Assembly: GCA_021777335.1 (NCBI GenBank)
Contig: JAJYDT010000007.1
Span: 1 to 64,000 of the forward strand
From: Pseudomonadota bacterium
GTDB taxonomy: Bacteria; Pseudomonadota; Gammaproteobacteria; Acidiferrobacterales; Acidiferrobacteraceae
Reading direction: 5' to 3'
Length of the DNA: 64,000 nt
Positions 19,473-30,423 of this stretch are shown piece by piece. Position numbers and translations under genes: made by a program. The notes below the pieces were generated by a model, which made no database searches, was not told the origin of the DNA, and worked only from the letters and a program-made list of their open reading frames with translations. Numbering within the stretch: the stretch's first letter is position 1; each line of letters begins with the position of its first letter.

Positions 19473-21758
19473 GTGGGTCCAGCAAGCTATAAGAAGGAAC
19501 GCCTGCCATTGGCACCGCCGCTGGTGCGTCTTGTACGCGAGGCGGGCCTTTATCTGCTCGGCGCGACGGCGCTCTATCTTTTACTCGCGTTGGCGACCTA
19601 TCATGCCGGGGACCCGAGCTGGTCGCATGTAGGTGCCCCGGGCGGTGTGCGCAACGTCGGCGGACGAGTTGGTGCATGGGTCGCCGATCTCCTCTACGTT
19701 GCTTTTGGCTATGTTGCGTTTGTATTCCCGGTCATGCTCGCGTATGCCGCATGGCGCATGTTGCGCGTGCGCGCCAGACCACCAGGGGAAAAGCGCGCGC
19801 ACCTCCTTGGCTGGATCGGTTTTGTGTTGACGCTCTTCGGCGGATGTGGGCTTGCTGATCTTGCGGTCAATCACAACCCCTTTCGGCTGCCGTTCTCTGC
19901 GGGAGGGCTCTTGGGACACCTCGTCGGCAGCATGCTCGCAGGTGCTTTCAGCGTGGTCGGCGCCACCATATTTCTGCTTGCGGTATTCCTGTCTGGTATT
20001 ACCCTCTTCACACGGCTGTCATGGCTCGCGCTGATGGATCGTACCGGGGCGTTCGTCTTCGCGGCCGCATCGTGGATCCAGGACGAAGTGAGTGCCACGT
20101 ATGACCGTATTTACGGTCTCAAGGCAAAGCAGCAGCGCCGCGAGACCGTAGCCAAGGAGCGACGCGTGATTGCTGCACAGCCTCCGGTGCGCATTGAACC
20201 GGTTGTGCGCCCAATTCAGGGTGAACGGGTCGAACGCGAACGTCAGGCGCCATTGTTCAAGATCCCGCTCGCGCGCGGCGAGCTTCCGCCATTATCGTTA
20301 CTTGACGAGCCGGGAGAACGCAAACACCAGCTGTCGGAAGACGCGCTCAAGCAGATGTCCCAGCAGCTCATTAACAAGCTGCGCGACTTTCATATCGATG
20401 TGGTGGTGACGGGCATGTTGCCAGGGCCCATCATTACCCGCTTCGAGATCGATCCGGCTCCCGGCATTAAGGCGAGCCAGATCACCAATCTCGCAAAGGA
20501 TCTGGCCCGGGCGATGTCCGTAGTGAGTCTGCGTGTAGTGGAGAACATCCCGGGTAAGTCGGTTGTCGGCATTGAAATTCCGAACGAGCACCGGGAGACC
20601 GTCTATCTCTACGAATGCCTGTCTTCGCGCAGCTACGAAGAGACCGAAGGTCTCGCGCTTGCGCTTGGCAAGGATATCGCGGGGAGCCCGGTCGTGACCG
20701 ACCTCACACGGATGCCGCATCTGCTGATCGCCGGTACCACCGGTTCCGGAAAGTCTGTATGCATCAATGCCCTTATCCTGAGTCTGCTGTACAAGTACAC
20801 ACCGGAACAGTGCCGGCTCATCATGATCGATCCAAAGATGCTTGAGCTCGCCGCGTACGATGGGATTCCGCATCTGCTCGCGCCGGTGGTCACCGAAATG
20901 AAGCAATCGGCGCAGGCGCTGCGCTGGTGTATCTTCGAGATGGAGCGTCGTTACCGCCTTATGTCGCATCTTGGTGTTCGCAACATAGGCGGCTATAACC
21001 GCAAGGTCATTGATGCGCTCAATGCGGGACGACCGATCCTCGACCCGAACCCGGGCCCAGGAACGGAACCTGCATCGCTTCACCCGCTCCCGTTCATTGT
21101 CATTCTTATCGACGAGCTAGCCGACATGATGATGGTGGTGGGCAAGAAGGTTGAGGAGCTCATCACCCGGCTGGCGCAAAAGGCCCGCGCTGCGGGGCTG
21201 CATCTTGTGCTCGCGACGCAACGACCCTCGGTCGACGTGATTACAGGACTCATCAAGGCCAACATCCCGACCCGGATCGCCTTCCAGATGTCGGCCCGTG
21301 TCGATTCACGCACGGTGCTGGATCAGATGGGTGCGGAGCAGCTGCTGGGCCAGGGTGATATGCTGTTTCTACAGGCGGGCAGCGGTGTACCGATGCGTGT
21401 CCACGGTGCCTTCGTCGCGGATCATGAAGTGCACAAGGTCGCGGAGTTCCTGAAGCAGCAGGGTACACCGGAATACAATGAGCGGATCCTTTCCGGCGAA
21501 CCCGAGGAGGGTGCCGAGTCGGTATCTATACCGGGGGACGAACTGCCTACCGGCGAGGCCGACCCGCTGTACGATCAGGCGCTGCGGATTGTGACGGAGA
21601 GCCGCAAGGCGTCGATCTCCGGGGTGCAGCGGCGTCTGCGCATAGGTTATAACCGTGCCGCGAGGTTGATCGAGGAAATGGAGCGCGTTGGTGTGGTGGG
21701 TCCGCTGCAGACCAACGGAAGCCGCGAGGTGCTGGCGCCACCGGCACCGGAGGACTGA
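19473..21758 (+). CDS. ftsK: DNA translocase FtsK
   Basis: A 761-residue septum-located motor that pumps chromosome-terminus DNA and activates XerCD recombination. Four or five N-terminal membrane helices (about 24-190) anchor it, a short linker follows (about 210-290), and the motor domain carries Walker A GTTGSGKS (421-428) and Walker B VILIDELADMM. The last 65 residues are the DNA-reading gamma winged helix (VQRRLRIGYNRAARLIEEME). The linker is much shorter than in E. coli FtsK. The start is GTG 19473. It leads ftsK-lolA-rarA, a common gammaproteobacterial order. Confidence 0.95.
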   Translation: MGPASYKKERLPLAPPLVRLVREAGLYLLGATALYLLLALATYHAGDPSWSHVGAPGGVRNVGGRVGAWVADLLYVAFGYVAFVFPVMLAYAAWRMLRVRARPPGEKRAHLLGWIGFVLTLFGGCGLADLAVNHNPFRLPFSAGGLLGHLVGSMLAGAFSVVGATIFLLAVFLSGITLFTRLSWLALMDRTGAFVFAAASWIQDEVSATYDRIYGLKAKQQRRETVAKERRVIAAQPPVRIEPVVRPIQGERVERERQAPLFKIPLARGELPPLSLLDEPGERKHQLSEDALKQMSQQLINKLRDFHIDVVVTGMLPGPIITRFEIDPAPGIKASQITNLAKDLARAMSVVSLRVVENIPGKSVVGIEIPNEHRETVYLYECLSSRSYEETEGLALALGKDIAGSPVVTDLTRMPHLLIAGTTGSGKSVCINALILSLLYKYTPEQCRLIMIDPKMLELAAYDGIPHLLAPVVTEMKQSAQALRWCIFEMERRYRLMSHLGVRNIGGYNRKVIDALNAGRPILDPNPGPGTEPASLHPLPFIVILIDELADMMMVVGKKVEELITRLAQKARAAGLHLVLATQRPSVDVITGLIKANIPTRIAFQMSARVDSRTVLDQMGAEQLLGQGDMLFLQAGSGVPMRVHGAFVADHEVHKVAEFLKQQGTPEYNERILSGEPEEGAESVSIPGDELPTGEADPLYDQALRIVTESRKASISGVQRRLRIGYNRAARLIEEMERVGVVGPLQTNGSREVLAPPAPED

Positions 21759-21759
21759 C

Positions 21760-22368
21760 GTGGGACGTTCCTGGATCGCGACAGCAGTACTCGTATTATC
21801 CATGCAAGCTATCGCGGGGGTTCCGGGTCCCTTGGAACGCTTTTTCCATGACGTGCACAGCTACCGCGCACATTTCAGTCAGGTTGTGTATGACGGTGCC
21901 CACAAGGTGGTCCAGCGGTCCCATGGCAGGATGTGGGTTCTGCGCCCGGACAAGTTCCGTTGGGATTATGTGCATCCGCGCGAGATCATTGTCGGTGACG
22001 GCCGGTTGCTCTGGCTGTACGATCAGGGGTTGCGCCAAGTGACCGTGCGGTCAATGGCGGACGCCCTCAAAGGAACGCCGGCGCTGATCCTCTCCGGAAA
22101 GGGGCACCTGCGCTCGCGTTTCAAGATCCGGGATCTGGGTATCCGCCAAGGGCTGACATGGATTGACCTGCATCCAAGACGCAGGGGTACTGGTTTCGTC
22201 GACATCCGCCTGGGTTTCAAGGGCAATCTTCTGAGCCGTCTTGTGCTCAAGGATAGTTTCCGGCAGACAACCGACATCGTGCTTTCGGATTACCAGGAGA
22301 ATGTATCCATCAGCCCCCGCCGGTTCCGCTTTTCCCCACCCAAGGGCGCGGACGTCGTCCACGAGTAG
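21760..22368 (+). CDS. lolA: Outer-membrane lipoprotein carrier protein LolA
   Basis: A 202-residue periplasmic chaperone that takes lipoproteins from LolCDE to the outer membrane. A signal peptide ends near AIAGVPG (about 18-20). The mature protein has the LolA blocks YRAHFSQVVYD, GRMWVLRPDKFRWDY and a C-terminal FSPPKGADVV. The start is GTG 21760, just past the ftsK stop, with GGAGG inside the end of ftsK, indicating translational coupling. Its presence implies a Gram-negative envelope. Confidence 0.93.
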   Translation: MGRSWIATAVLVLSMQAIAGVPGPLERFFHDVHSYRAHFSQVVYDGAHKVVQRSHGRMWVLRPDKFRWDYVHPREIIVGDGRLLWLYDQGLRQVTVRSMADALKGTPALILSGKGHLRSRFKIRDLGIRQGLTWIDLHPRRRGTGFVDIRLGFKGNLLSRLVLKDSFRQTTDIVLSDYQENVSISPRRFRFSPPKGADVVHE

Positions 22369-22370
22369 CC

Positions 22371-23705
22371 GTGACTGTCTCCGTGCTCGTGACACTTGCT
22401 GACCGTCTCCGGCCCGCAACACTTGATGACTTTGTTGGCCAAACCGGTCTGCTTGCGCCGGGCCGGCCGTTTCGGCGCGCAATCGAGGAAGGTCATGCGC
22501 ACTCAATGGTACTGTGGGGGCCTCCAGGCAGCGGCAAGACCTCGCTTGCACGTGTTATTGCCGCGCGTCTCGCGCTTCCTTTTTCAGCGGTATCGGCGGT
22601 CCTCTCTGGCGTGAAAGAAGTTCGCCAGATCATCGACGCGGCGCGTGAGCGTGCCGACAGGGCTGGCCATGCAACGCTTCTGTTTGTGGACGAACTGCAC
22701 CGCTTTAACAAGAGCCAGCAGGATCTGTTTCTGCCGTGTCTAGAGGAAGGATTCTTGGTGCTGATCGGTGCGACCACCGAGAACCCCTCGTTCGAGATTA
22801 ACAAGGCGCTGTTATCACGCGTCCGTGTTTACGTCCTGAGGGCACTGTCGTCCCAGGATCTCCGGGACCTGATTGATCGCGCACTGACGGATCGCGAGCG
22901 CGGTCTGGGGTCTCTCGATGTGCGTATTGCCCATTCAGATCGTGATCTTCTTGCAATGGCAGCTGACGGAGATGCACGGCGCGTGTTGCAGCTGTTGGAG
23001 CGCGCGTGCGAACTTGGGGAGCGCAAGGGAGACATCGTGCATGTGGGCGAGCGTGAGATCGCGGAGCTTCTTCGAGACGGGGTCCGCCGGTTCGACAAGC
23101 GCGGCGAGGAGTTCTATGACCAGATTTCGGCGATGCACAAATCGATCCGAGGTTCTTCCCCGGATGCCGCGCTCTACTGGCTCGCACGCATGCTTGACGG
23201 CGGGTGCGACCCGCTCTATATCGCGCGGCGGCTGGTAAGGGCGGCGTCGGAAGACATAGGAAATGCAGACCCCCAGGCGCTTACGCTTGCGTTACGCGCA
23301 TGGGATGCCATGGATCGTCTCGGAAGCCCGGAAGGAGACCTTGTGCTCGCTCAGGCGGCGCTGTATATCGCCAGTGCGCCCAAGAGCAATGCAGTATATC
23401 GTGCGTTTCAGGAAGCGCGTGCCGATGTCATACGCCATGGCTCAGCTGAGGTTCCGCTCCATCTAAGGAATGCGCCGACCGGTCTCATGAAGGACGCAGG
23501 ATACGCCGCCGGGTATCGTTACCCCCATGATGAGCCGGATGCCTACGCCGCTGGCGTTTCCTATTTTCCCCAGCACATGCGTGAGACGGTGTACTACCGG
23601 CCGAGCGAACGTGGGGTCGAGGCCCGCATTGCCGAGCGCATCGCGCGCTGGCGTGCGCTCGAACGCCTTGCGCGCGTCAAGGATGAGCCGGAAGACGTGC
23701 TCTGA
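22371..23705 (+). CDS. rarA: Replication-associated recombination protein A (AAA ATPase)
   Basis: A 444-residue AAA+ ATPase of the RarA/MgsA/WRNIP1 family that acts at stalled replication forks. Walker A is GPPGSGKT (50-57) and Walker B is LLFVDELHRF, with sensor 1 in IGATTENPSF. The C-terminal cluster domain (SPDAALYWLARML, EDIGNADPQAL) is intact. It starts at GTG 22371, two bases after the lolA stop. It is the last gene of the ftsK-lolA-rarA unit. Confidence 0.95.
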   Translation: MTVSVLVTLADRLRPATLDDFVGQTGLLAPGRPFRRAIEEGHAHSMVLWGPPGSGKTSLARVIAARLALPFSAVSAVLSGVKEVRQIIDAARERADRAGHATLLFVDELHRFNKSQQDLFLPCLEEGFLVLIGATTENPSFEINKALLSRVRVYVLRALSSQDLRDLIDRALTDRERGLGSLDVRIAHSDRDLLAMAADGDARRVLQLLERACELGERKGDIVHVGEREIAELLRDGVRRFDKRGEEFYDQISAMHKSIRGSSPDAALYWLARMLDGGCDPLYIARRLVRAASEDIGNADPQALTLALRAWDAMDRLGSPEGDLVLAQAALYIASAPKSNAVYRAFQEARADVIRHGSAEVPLHLRNAPTGLMKDAGYAAGYRYPHDEPDAYAAGVSYFPQHMRETVYYRPSERGVEARIAERIARWRALERLARVKDEPEDVL

Positions 23706-23913
23706 GGGCCTCCAGGGTCCCGTCTGCTTTCGTTTGTCTGATTGACTTCCCGCCCCAGGTATTAGATCAATAAGGGGCACCGCGCGGCGCGATCCAGCGT
23801 TCACGATAATGCGAGGCAGGGAAGCCAGTCATGATTCGCATTTTCAGACATTATGTACCCAAGGCGCTGCTGTTGCTCGCCATGATCGAGGCATTGATCA
23901 TCGTCTCTGCCAT

Positions 23914-25417
23914 TTATCCCGGATTGTCCATTAGCCCGCTGAAGTAGTCTCAAAAATGGAGGAGAACTCGGCGGGCAGCGTGAAGCGCGCCGATTGCGCC
24001 CACAACCCCGTGACCAGACGCGTCGCTTCATCGCCAAGGCGAGTTTCAGGATCGGTTTTCGTCCTTCCTGGATGAGGTAACCCGCTACGCCAAAGAGCTG
24101 GTAGCGAAGCGTCTTGAGCGTTCTAGGCGAGGTGCTTTTCAAGAGCGTTTGACGAAACAGACTCATCAGGTTGAACGCCATCATCACAACGTTGAGGCAG
24201 ACCTCGGTCGCGAAGAAGTCGTCGAGGCAGAAGCTGTCGGCGGTGAAGTCGTACTTCAGTTCCTTGATGCGGTTTTCGGCATCGGCACGCCCGCGGTAGG
24301 TGCGCCAGAGCTCAAGCACCGGCAGTGAAAGGTTCGTGACGAGCGCCGCATCGCGGTATTTGCCAAACTGCGGGTCGTTGGCAAAGAGCGAGAGCGTCTT
24401 GCCCGGGGCGTTTTCCCGCTCCTCGATGTGCTGGCGGATCGCCACCACGCGCCAGGGTGAGCGCCAGGAGGAGGCCGGGTAATCGAAGCTGGCGCACTCG
24501 ATGCCGGGGGTGACTGACCACCACCCCGCAGCGCGCACGAGCGCGCGCTGCAGTGGCTGATGGAGCCGCAACGCGATGATGTAGTTGAGGCGGTGTTTGG
24601 CCTCGATTTCCTCGAGCAATTCCGCTTCGCTAAACTCACTGTCGGCGCGCAGCAACCCGATGCGCTTCCCACCGAGGTGCTCAATCGTGGCACTCAGGAA
24701 GGCGCTCGCGTTGTTGGCACTTCGCGTGTTGCCGGGCCGCAGCCAGAGGTTCGCCACCCTCTGGATATCAGCGAGAAAGGCGATCAAGGGGTGGTGTGAA
24801 GGTCATCTGCGTTTGGCCGGGTTGTAGCCGCGCGCCGCCCCTTCCTGTTTGCCATAGCGGGTCATGACAGTGGAATCGAGATCGAGGGTGAGGCAATCAA
24901 TCTTCAAGTTCGAGAAAAGCCAGGCGAACAGACGCCCGAAGACGGCATCGTTCGTCGACTGATCGAACTTGCGAAACAGCCGCATGACGGCCTTGAAGTT
25001 CGCCATCCTCTTCCATCCAAAGAGGCGCTTGAGGACCGTGTCGTGGCGTGTCACTTCGCCGTGCTCGAAGCGGTTCGCCCCGCACTAGACACCGAGCATG
25101 AATTGCTGGATCAACTGCAGCGGCGAGTAGCCGCGATTGGATCGGGCATGGGCAGTCCGCAGCCGCCGAGGGCGGTATCGAATCCCATGCGATCGAGCAT
25201 GCGTTTCATCAACGCCATGCCGCCCCAGGGCGTGATTTCCTTGTCCGTGAACCGAAGCTCGACCTCCATCGCACCTCCGGAAGAGAAAAGTCCCTCGCGC
25301 TGAGCGCGACTCAATCTGTTTACGATCCGCCGATCATAAATTACATCAAGGACTTGCGCCAATGGCTTCCATGAGCACTCCGTCAATACTGGGTGGCTAA
25401 CGGAAAATCCGGGATAA
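23914..25417 (-). mobile_element. IS1380-family insertion sequence, inactivated
   Basis: The element is about 1504 bases long, bounded by imperfect inverted repeats. The left end is TTATCCCGGATTGTCCATTA at 23914-23933; the right end, read on the minus strand, is TTATCCCGGATTTTCCGTTA. It encodes one transposase on the minus strand, now broken. No target duplication of the expected 4 bases is obvious at the borders. A related solo end lies at 1023-1043. The insertion lies between rarA and the nucleotide-sugar genes. Confidence 0.8.
23931..25269 (-). pseudogene. IS1380-type DDE transposase, multiply disrupted
   Basis: Translation from ATG 25269 (GGAGG upstream) reads MEVELRFTDKEITPWGGM and continues as an IS1380-type transposase, but not in one frame. 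There is a frameshift near 25140, after GLPMP. A nonsense codon follows at 25085-25087 (TAG, after MLGV, probably from TGG). A second is at 24803-24805 (TGA between NPAKRR and PSHHPL, probably from CGA). A 1-base frameshift near 24030 follows, after which the true tail LVTGLWAQSARFTLPAEFSS ends at 23931. Catalytic-region blocks such as LDLDSTV and ELKYDFTADSF remain readable. With four lesions it cannot be active. Confidence 0.9.
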
Positions 25418-25537
25418 TATTCATTAAGGCGCCGCTCAGGGAGGAGGACGAGCGGACCTTGATATTGCCTCTGGCACCCGTTCTGCGAATCCGACAAAAG
25501 TCGGAGGATGAGCTCGGCGGCGGTTAGGGGTCGGGGT

Positions 25538-25553
25538 GCGGATATATATCCGC
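25538..25553. repeat. Perfect 16-bp palindrome
   Basis: GCGGATATATATCCGC is its own reverse complement and is flanked by GGGGT and CCCCG, extending the pairing imperfectly. It lies 51 bases past the stop of the minus-strand epimerase gene. There is no T-tract, so it may be a rho-independent-like hairpin, a protein-binding site or an element footprint. Confidence 0.5.
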
Positions 25554-25603
25554 CCCGCGATTTGCGCGGACCCTAGTTTCGGATCGTTTACGCGACACCC
25601 TGA

Positions 25604-26632
25604 TTAAGTACCGCCATGGCCTACAGCCTTATACTCCAGATACCACTTCACGAACCGCGACACGCCTTCCTCCACGGTGGTGGCTGGGCAAAACCCAGTG
25701 GCTGCGGCGAGCTCCGACACATCTGCGCGTGTTGAGGGGACGTCCCCATCCTGCATTGGCAGAAAATCAATGATGGCTTTTTTTCCAAGACAGTCCTCAA
25801 GGACCTTGATGTAATGCATCAGCGCGACCGCGCGATTGTTTCCAATATTGAATACGCGGTAGGGCCCAGGACTCGTCGCGGGGTCGGGGCATGCGCCTGA
25901 CCATTCGGGATTGCCCGCAGGCGGGCGGTCGATCACTCGCACCACACCCTCGACAATGTCGTCGACGTAAGTGAAGTCCCGCACCATATGGCCGTTATTG
26001 AAGACCTTAATGGGTTGACCCGACAGGATGCCTTCGGTAAACAGGAAGAGCGCCATGTCCGGACGCCCCCAGGGTCCGTAGACCGTGAAAAAGCGCAGGC
26101 CCGTGCAGGGGACTCTGAAAAGATGCGCATAGCTGTGGGCCATCAGCTCGTTTGCCTTCTTGCTCGCAGCGTAGAGCGAGATGGGATGATCGACGTTGTC
26201 GTGCTCCGAGAATGGTTGGGTTTCGTTCAGGCCATATACCGAGCTCGATGAGGCAAACACAAGATGGCCAACGCCCGTATGGCGACATCCTTCGAGCAGG
26301 TTGACGAACCCGACGATATTCGAATCGACATAGGCATGCGGATTGACGAGTGAATAGCGTACGCCAGCCTGTGCTGCGAGATTCACGACCACGTCAAAGT
26401 GTTCCTTGGCAAAAAGTGCCGCCATCGAGGCTCGGTCCGCGATATCCCGATGTTCGAACCGGAATCCTGGCCCCGCCGGTATCCGCGCTAGGCGCGCTTG
26501 TTTCAGCGCTACCGGATAGTAATCGTTGAGACTGTCGACGCCGACGACGGTATCTCCGCGTCCGATGAGTCGGAGCGTAAGGGCGTTGCCGATGAAACCG
26601 GCGGCGCCGGTGACCATGATGTGCTTGGGCAT
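25604..26632 (-). CDS. UDP-glucuronate 4-epimerase-like NAD-dependent epimerase
   Basis: A 342-residue short-chain epimerase with the NAD motif [11 protein letters not shown] near the N terminus, the catalytic SSSSVYG and YAASKKANE, and the substrate block [14 protein letters not shown]. These match CapI/LpsL-type UDP-glucuronate 4-epimerases, which make UDP-galacturonate for surface polysaccharide. The start at ATG 26632 gives the canonical [17 protein letters not shown] lies about 12 bases upstream. It follows the nucleotide-sugar dehydrogenase by 23 bases on the same strand, so the pair could make UDP-uronic acids in sequence. Confidence 0.88.
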   Translation of the reverse strand: MPKHIMVTGAAGFIGNALTLRLIGRGDTVVGVDSLNDYYPVALKQARLARIPAGPGFRFEHRDIADRASMAALFAKEHFDVVVNLAAQAGVRYSLVNPHAYVDSNIVGFVNLLEGCRHTGVGHLVFASSSSVYGLNETQPFSEHDNVDHPISLYAASKKANELMAHSYAHLFRVPCTGLRFFTVYGPWGRPDMALFLFTEGILSGQPIKVFNNGHMVRDFTYVDDIVEGVVRVIDRPPAGNPEWSGACPDPATSPGPYRVFNIGNNRAVALMHYIKVLEDCLGKKAIIDFLPMQDGDVPSTRADVSELAAATGFCPATTVEEGVSRFVKWYLEYKAVGHGGT

Positions 26633-26655
26633 GCGTGAAATATCTCCAGAATCGG

Positions 26656-27960
<1,305 letters not shown>

Positions 27961-28166
27961 CACTGTGTGTTCGATGTTGGCATGTTTCCCCAAGCATAGT
28001 CCAGACTGCTTTCCGAGGATCCGTCGACCGTCGCACCCTACGGCTGAGGCTGCGCGACCGCAATACGCCCAAAGCTGGATAACCCCGCCTCAGATGGTGC
28101 GGTAACGTAGTCCAGAACCCGGAAGGCATTGGGCATCCAGGGTGTTGCAGCCACAAGGAAAGAGGC

Positions 28167-29246
28167 ATGCGGATACTCGTCACGGGGGGTGCGGGGTTCA
28201 TCGGTTCCCATCTCACGGAGCGCTTGGTGGTGGAAGGCCACAAGGTGCGCGTTCTTGACAACCTGTCGTCGGGCCGGCGCGAGCACTTGAGTGCTGTGTT
28301 CGACCAAATTGAGTGCGTGGTCGGCGATGTCCGGGACCGGGGTGACGTGTCGTTTGCGCTCAGGGAGCGGGACGCCGTGGTCCATCTCGCGGCGATTGCC
28401 TCCGTACCCGCAAGTCTCCTGGATCCTGTGGGCACGCACGAGACCAATTTTGACGGTACCCTTGTGCTGCTCGATGCCGCCCGTCGCCAGGGACTTGACC
28501 GCTTCGTGTACGCAAGTTCGGCCACAGTCTATGGAGACAGCGTATCGCCGCCCGTGCGGGAGGACGAACCGCCTGAGCCGGGCTCGCCTTATGCGGCCGA
28601 CAAACTGGCGGGCGAGTACTTTCTGCGGTTCTATGCCCGTAGGTACGGAATCCGGGCGATCACTTTGCGTTTTTTCAACGTCTACGGTCCGAGGCAGGAT
28701 CCCGGTTCGTCGTACTCGGGTGTGATCAGCCGGTTTCTCTATGCGGCCGCACACAATCAGCCGCTCACGCTGTTCGGTGACGGACGGCAGACGCGCGATT
28801 TTGTGTGGGTTGCGGATGTGGCTGGCTGTCTTGCCAGGATGGTGAGCGCCCCTGTCGACGCGTTTACCTTGATGAATGTCGGTACTGGCCGTGAGTCGTC
28901 CCTGCTCGACCTGATCAATGTCATGGAGGATCGCCTTGGACGCGGACTTGAGCGAAGGATTGAATCCGCGCGCCCGGATGATATCCAGCGCTCCTGTGCT
29001 GACACGGCGCGGATGCGCCATTCCGGAATTTCCTGTGATACTGGTCTTGACAGCGGTCTCGGGCGTCTCATGCGGATCGCAGGTATCGAGCGCGTTCCCG
29101 TGGGCTCAGTTAAGCGCGGTGGACAGAAGCGCTCGATAGCGCTTCACGAGGTCGCTCTTGTCGCTAAGGAGATTGAAGACCGAAAGGATTGTCCTGCGTC
29201 CGGCGTCATTACCAAACGCGCGGTCCCGGCGCGTGATCTCGAGTAA
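28167..29246 (+). CDS. NAD-dependent epimerase/dehydratase with antisense C-terminal extension
   Basis: A 359-residue short-chain epimerase of the UDP-glucose 4-epimerase group. It has TGGAGFIGSHL at the N terminus, catalytic YASSATVYG and SPYAADKLAGE, then FFNVYGPRQDP and FGDGRQTRDFVWVADV. The family usually ends near residue 310-320. Here the frame goes on for about 45 residues of basic, family-unlike sequence that is the exact antisense of the C terminus of the YbbN-like gene (141-base convergent overlap). The extension suggests loss of the original stop or a frameshift near the end. It is divergent from the dehydrogenase with about 200 bases between. Confidence 0.85.
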   Translation: MRILVTGGAGFIGSHLTERLVVEGHKVRVLDNLSSGRREHLSAVFDQIECVVGDVRDRGDVSFALRERDAVVHLAAIASVPASLLDPVGTHETNFDGTLVLLDAARRQGLDRFVYASSATVYGDSVSPPVREDEPPEPGSPYAADKLAGEYFLRFYARRYGIRAITLRFFNVYGPRQDPGSSYSGVISRFLYAAAHNQPLTLFGDGRQTRDFVWVADVAGCLARMVSAPVDAFTLMNVGTGRESSLLDLINVMEDRLGRGLERRIESARPDDIQRSCADTARMRHSGISCDTGLDSGLGRLMRIAGIERVPVGSVKRGGQKRSIALHEVALVAKEIEDRKDCPASGVITKRAVPARDLE

Positions 29247-29978
29247 CTGGTCGAGGCCGGCCTCGTATTGCTCAGCCAGGATGTAACGCGCGCCGAGATG
29301 CAGGCGCGCCTCCATGTCGGAGGGGTCGCGCTCGATGCGCCCCTTGAGTTCTGCGGTCGGGGGCGCGTTATGGGCGAGCCTTAAGAACTCGAGGCGCGCG
29401 AACAGGGTCTGGATCTCTGGGCGGCTGCGAGCCTCGCGGGAGAGTTTGTTCAGGACCGCCTCTCCTTCGTCAACTTGATTTTGTTCGAACAGCAGGGATG
29501 CGAGGTGCTGCTTGACACGATCGTTGGCCGGATCTTCTGCCATGGCAGCACGAAGCTGCTCGACCGCCTTGTCGTTCTCGCCGCGCGCCTTTGTGGCAAG
29601 TGCCTCGTCAATGGCCTGATCGGAGGCGCGGGGTATGTGCCGGTCGATGAATGCACGGATAGAACGCTCGGGTTGCACACCCATGAATTCGTCCACCACC
29701 TCGCGATTCCGGAATGCTTTGACCGTCGGCAGACTGCGCACACGGTAACGGCTGGCGATCGCATGCTCGGTATCGGTGTTGAGCTTCGCGAGCCGGAATG
29801 TACCGCCGTATTCCTCGGCAAGCCGCGCGAGCAGCGGCATCAGTATCTGGCAGGGACCACACCAAGCGGCCCAGAAGTCGACCAGCACCGGCCGCAGCAC
29901 CGACTGTTCGATGACCTCTGTCTCAAACGAAGATGTGGTGACGTCGAGCAAGTGCGGGGCAGGCGGGGCGCTCGTCAT
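29106..29978 (-). CDS. ybbN: Thioredoxin-TPR co-chaperone, YbbN/CnoX type
   Basis: A 290-residue cytoplasmic protein with an N-terminal thioredoxin domain (active site WCGPCQ in FWAAWCGPCQ) and a C-terminal TPR-like helical part (from about residue 115). The layout matches YbbN/CnoX, a chaperone-holdase that guards proteins under oxidative stress and passes them to GroEL or DnaK. Unlike E. coli YbbN, which lacks a CxxC pair, this one keeps both cysteines, so it may be redox active with TrxB. The start at ATG 29978 fits the family; the frame is open further upstream without similarity. Its 3-prime end overlaps the convergent epimerase by 141 bases. Confidence 0.88.
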   Translation of the reverse strand: MTSAPPAPHLLDVTTSSFETEVIEQSVLRPVLVDFWAAWCGPCQILMPLLARLAEEYGGTFRLAKLNTDTEHAIASRYRVRSLPTVKAFRNREVVDEFMGVQPERSIRAFIDRHIPRASDQAIDEALATKARGENDKAVEQLRAAMAEDPANDRVKQHLASLLFEQNQVDEGEAVLNKLSREARSRPEIQTLFARLEFLRLAHNAPPTAELKGRIERDPSDMEARLHLGARYILAEQYEAGLDQLLEITRRDRAFGNDAGRRTILSVFNLLSDKSDLVKRYRALLSTALN

Positions 29979-30197
29979 TAGGGACCTGTATCCTGAAAAG
30001 TTCAAGCGATTGTTGATCGATATGAGGGTCTTCGGCCCCAAGTTCAAGAGCGGGCCATTGTTCAGCGTTTTGATTGACAGTGCCCTGCGGAAACGGCTAA
30101 AGTGCCGCGCGCTCAAAAGGAAGTGCATATTTAAGTTGCTGTTTCCCGAGTGGAATAGCTGGATATGCATGGTGGTTGGACCTACAATCCGCGTTCC

Positions 30198-30272
30198 GCT
30201 CCCTTCGTCTAGCGGTTAGGACACCAGCCTCTCACGTTGGGAACAGGGGTTCGATTCCCCTAGGGAGCGCCA
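30198..30272 (+). tRNA. tRNA-Glu (anticodon CTC)
   Basis: A complete cloverleaf can be drawn: acceptor GCTCCCT with AGGGAGC, a D arm, anticodon stem CCAGC/GTTGG with loop CTCTCAC giving anticodon CTC, and T arm AGGGGTTCGATTCCCCT. The discriminator is G and a CCA tail is encoded at 30270-30272. A TACAAT -10-like box lies at 30183-30188, followed by a GC-rich CCGCG discriminator stretch typical of stringently controlled stable-RNA promoters; the -35 is weak. Confidence 0.95.
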
Positions 30273-30423
30273 TCCGTGAAGCGGCACGTCCATGGCCTTG
30301 TATTCCATTCCCCATGGGGGCGCTGTCGCCGGGCCTTCCCCATACCTTGTGGCATGGCCGGCCGTCGCTTGAGGGCCATATGATGACGTCAATAGTAGGA
30401 TCTCGAAGGAAGGGAATTACGGT

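Noticed and set aside
28038-29021. A 327-residue minus-strand frame opposite the epimerase
   Set aside because: It is antisense to NAD-binding and catalytic motifs and resembles no family.
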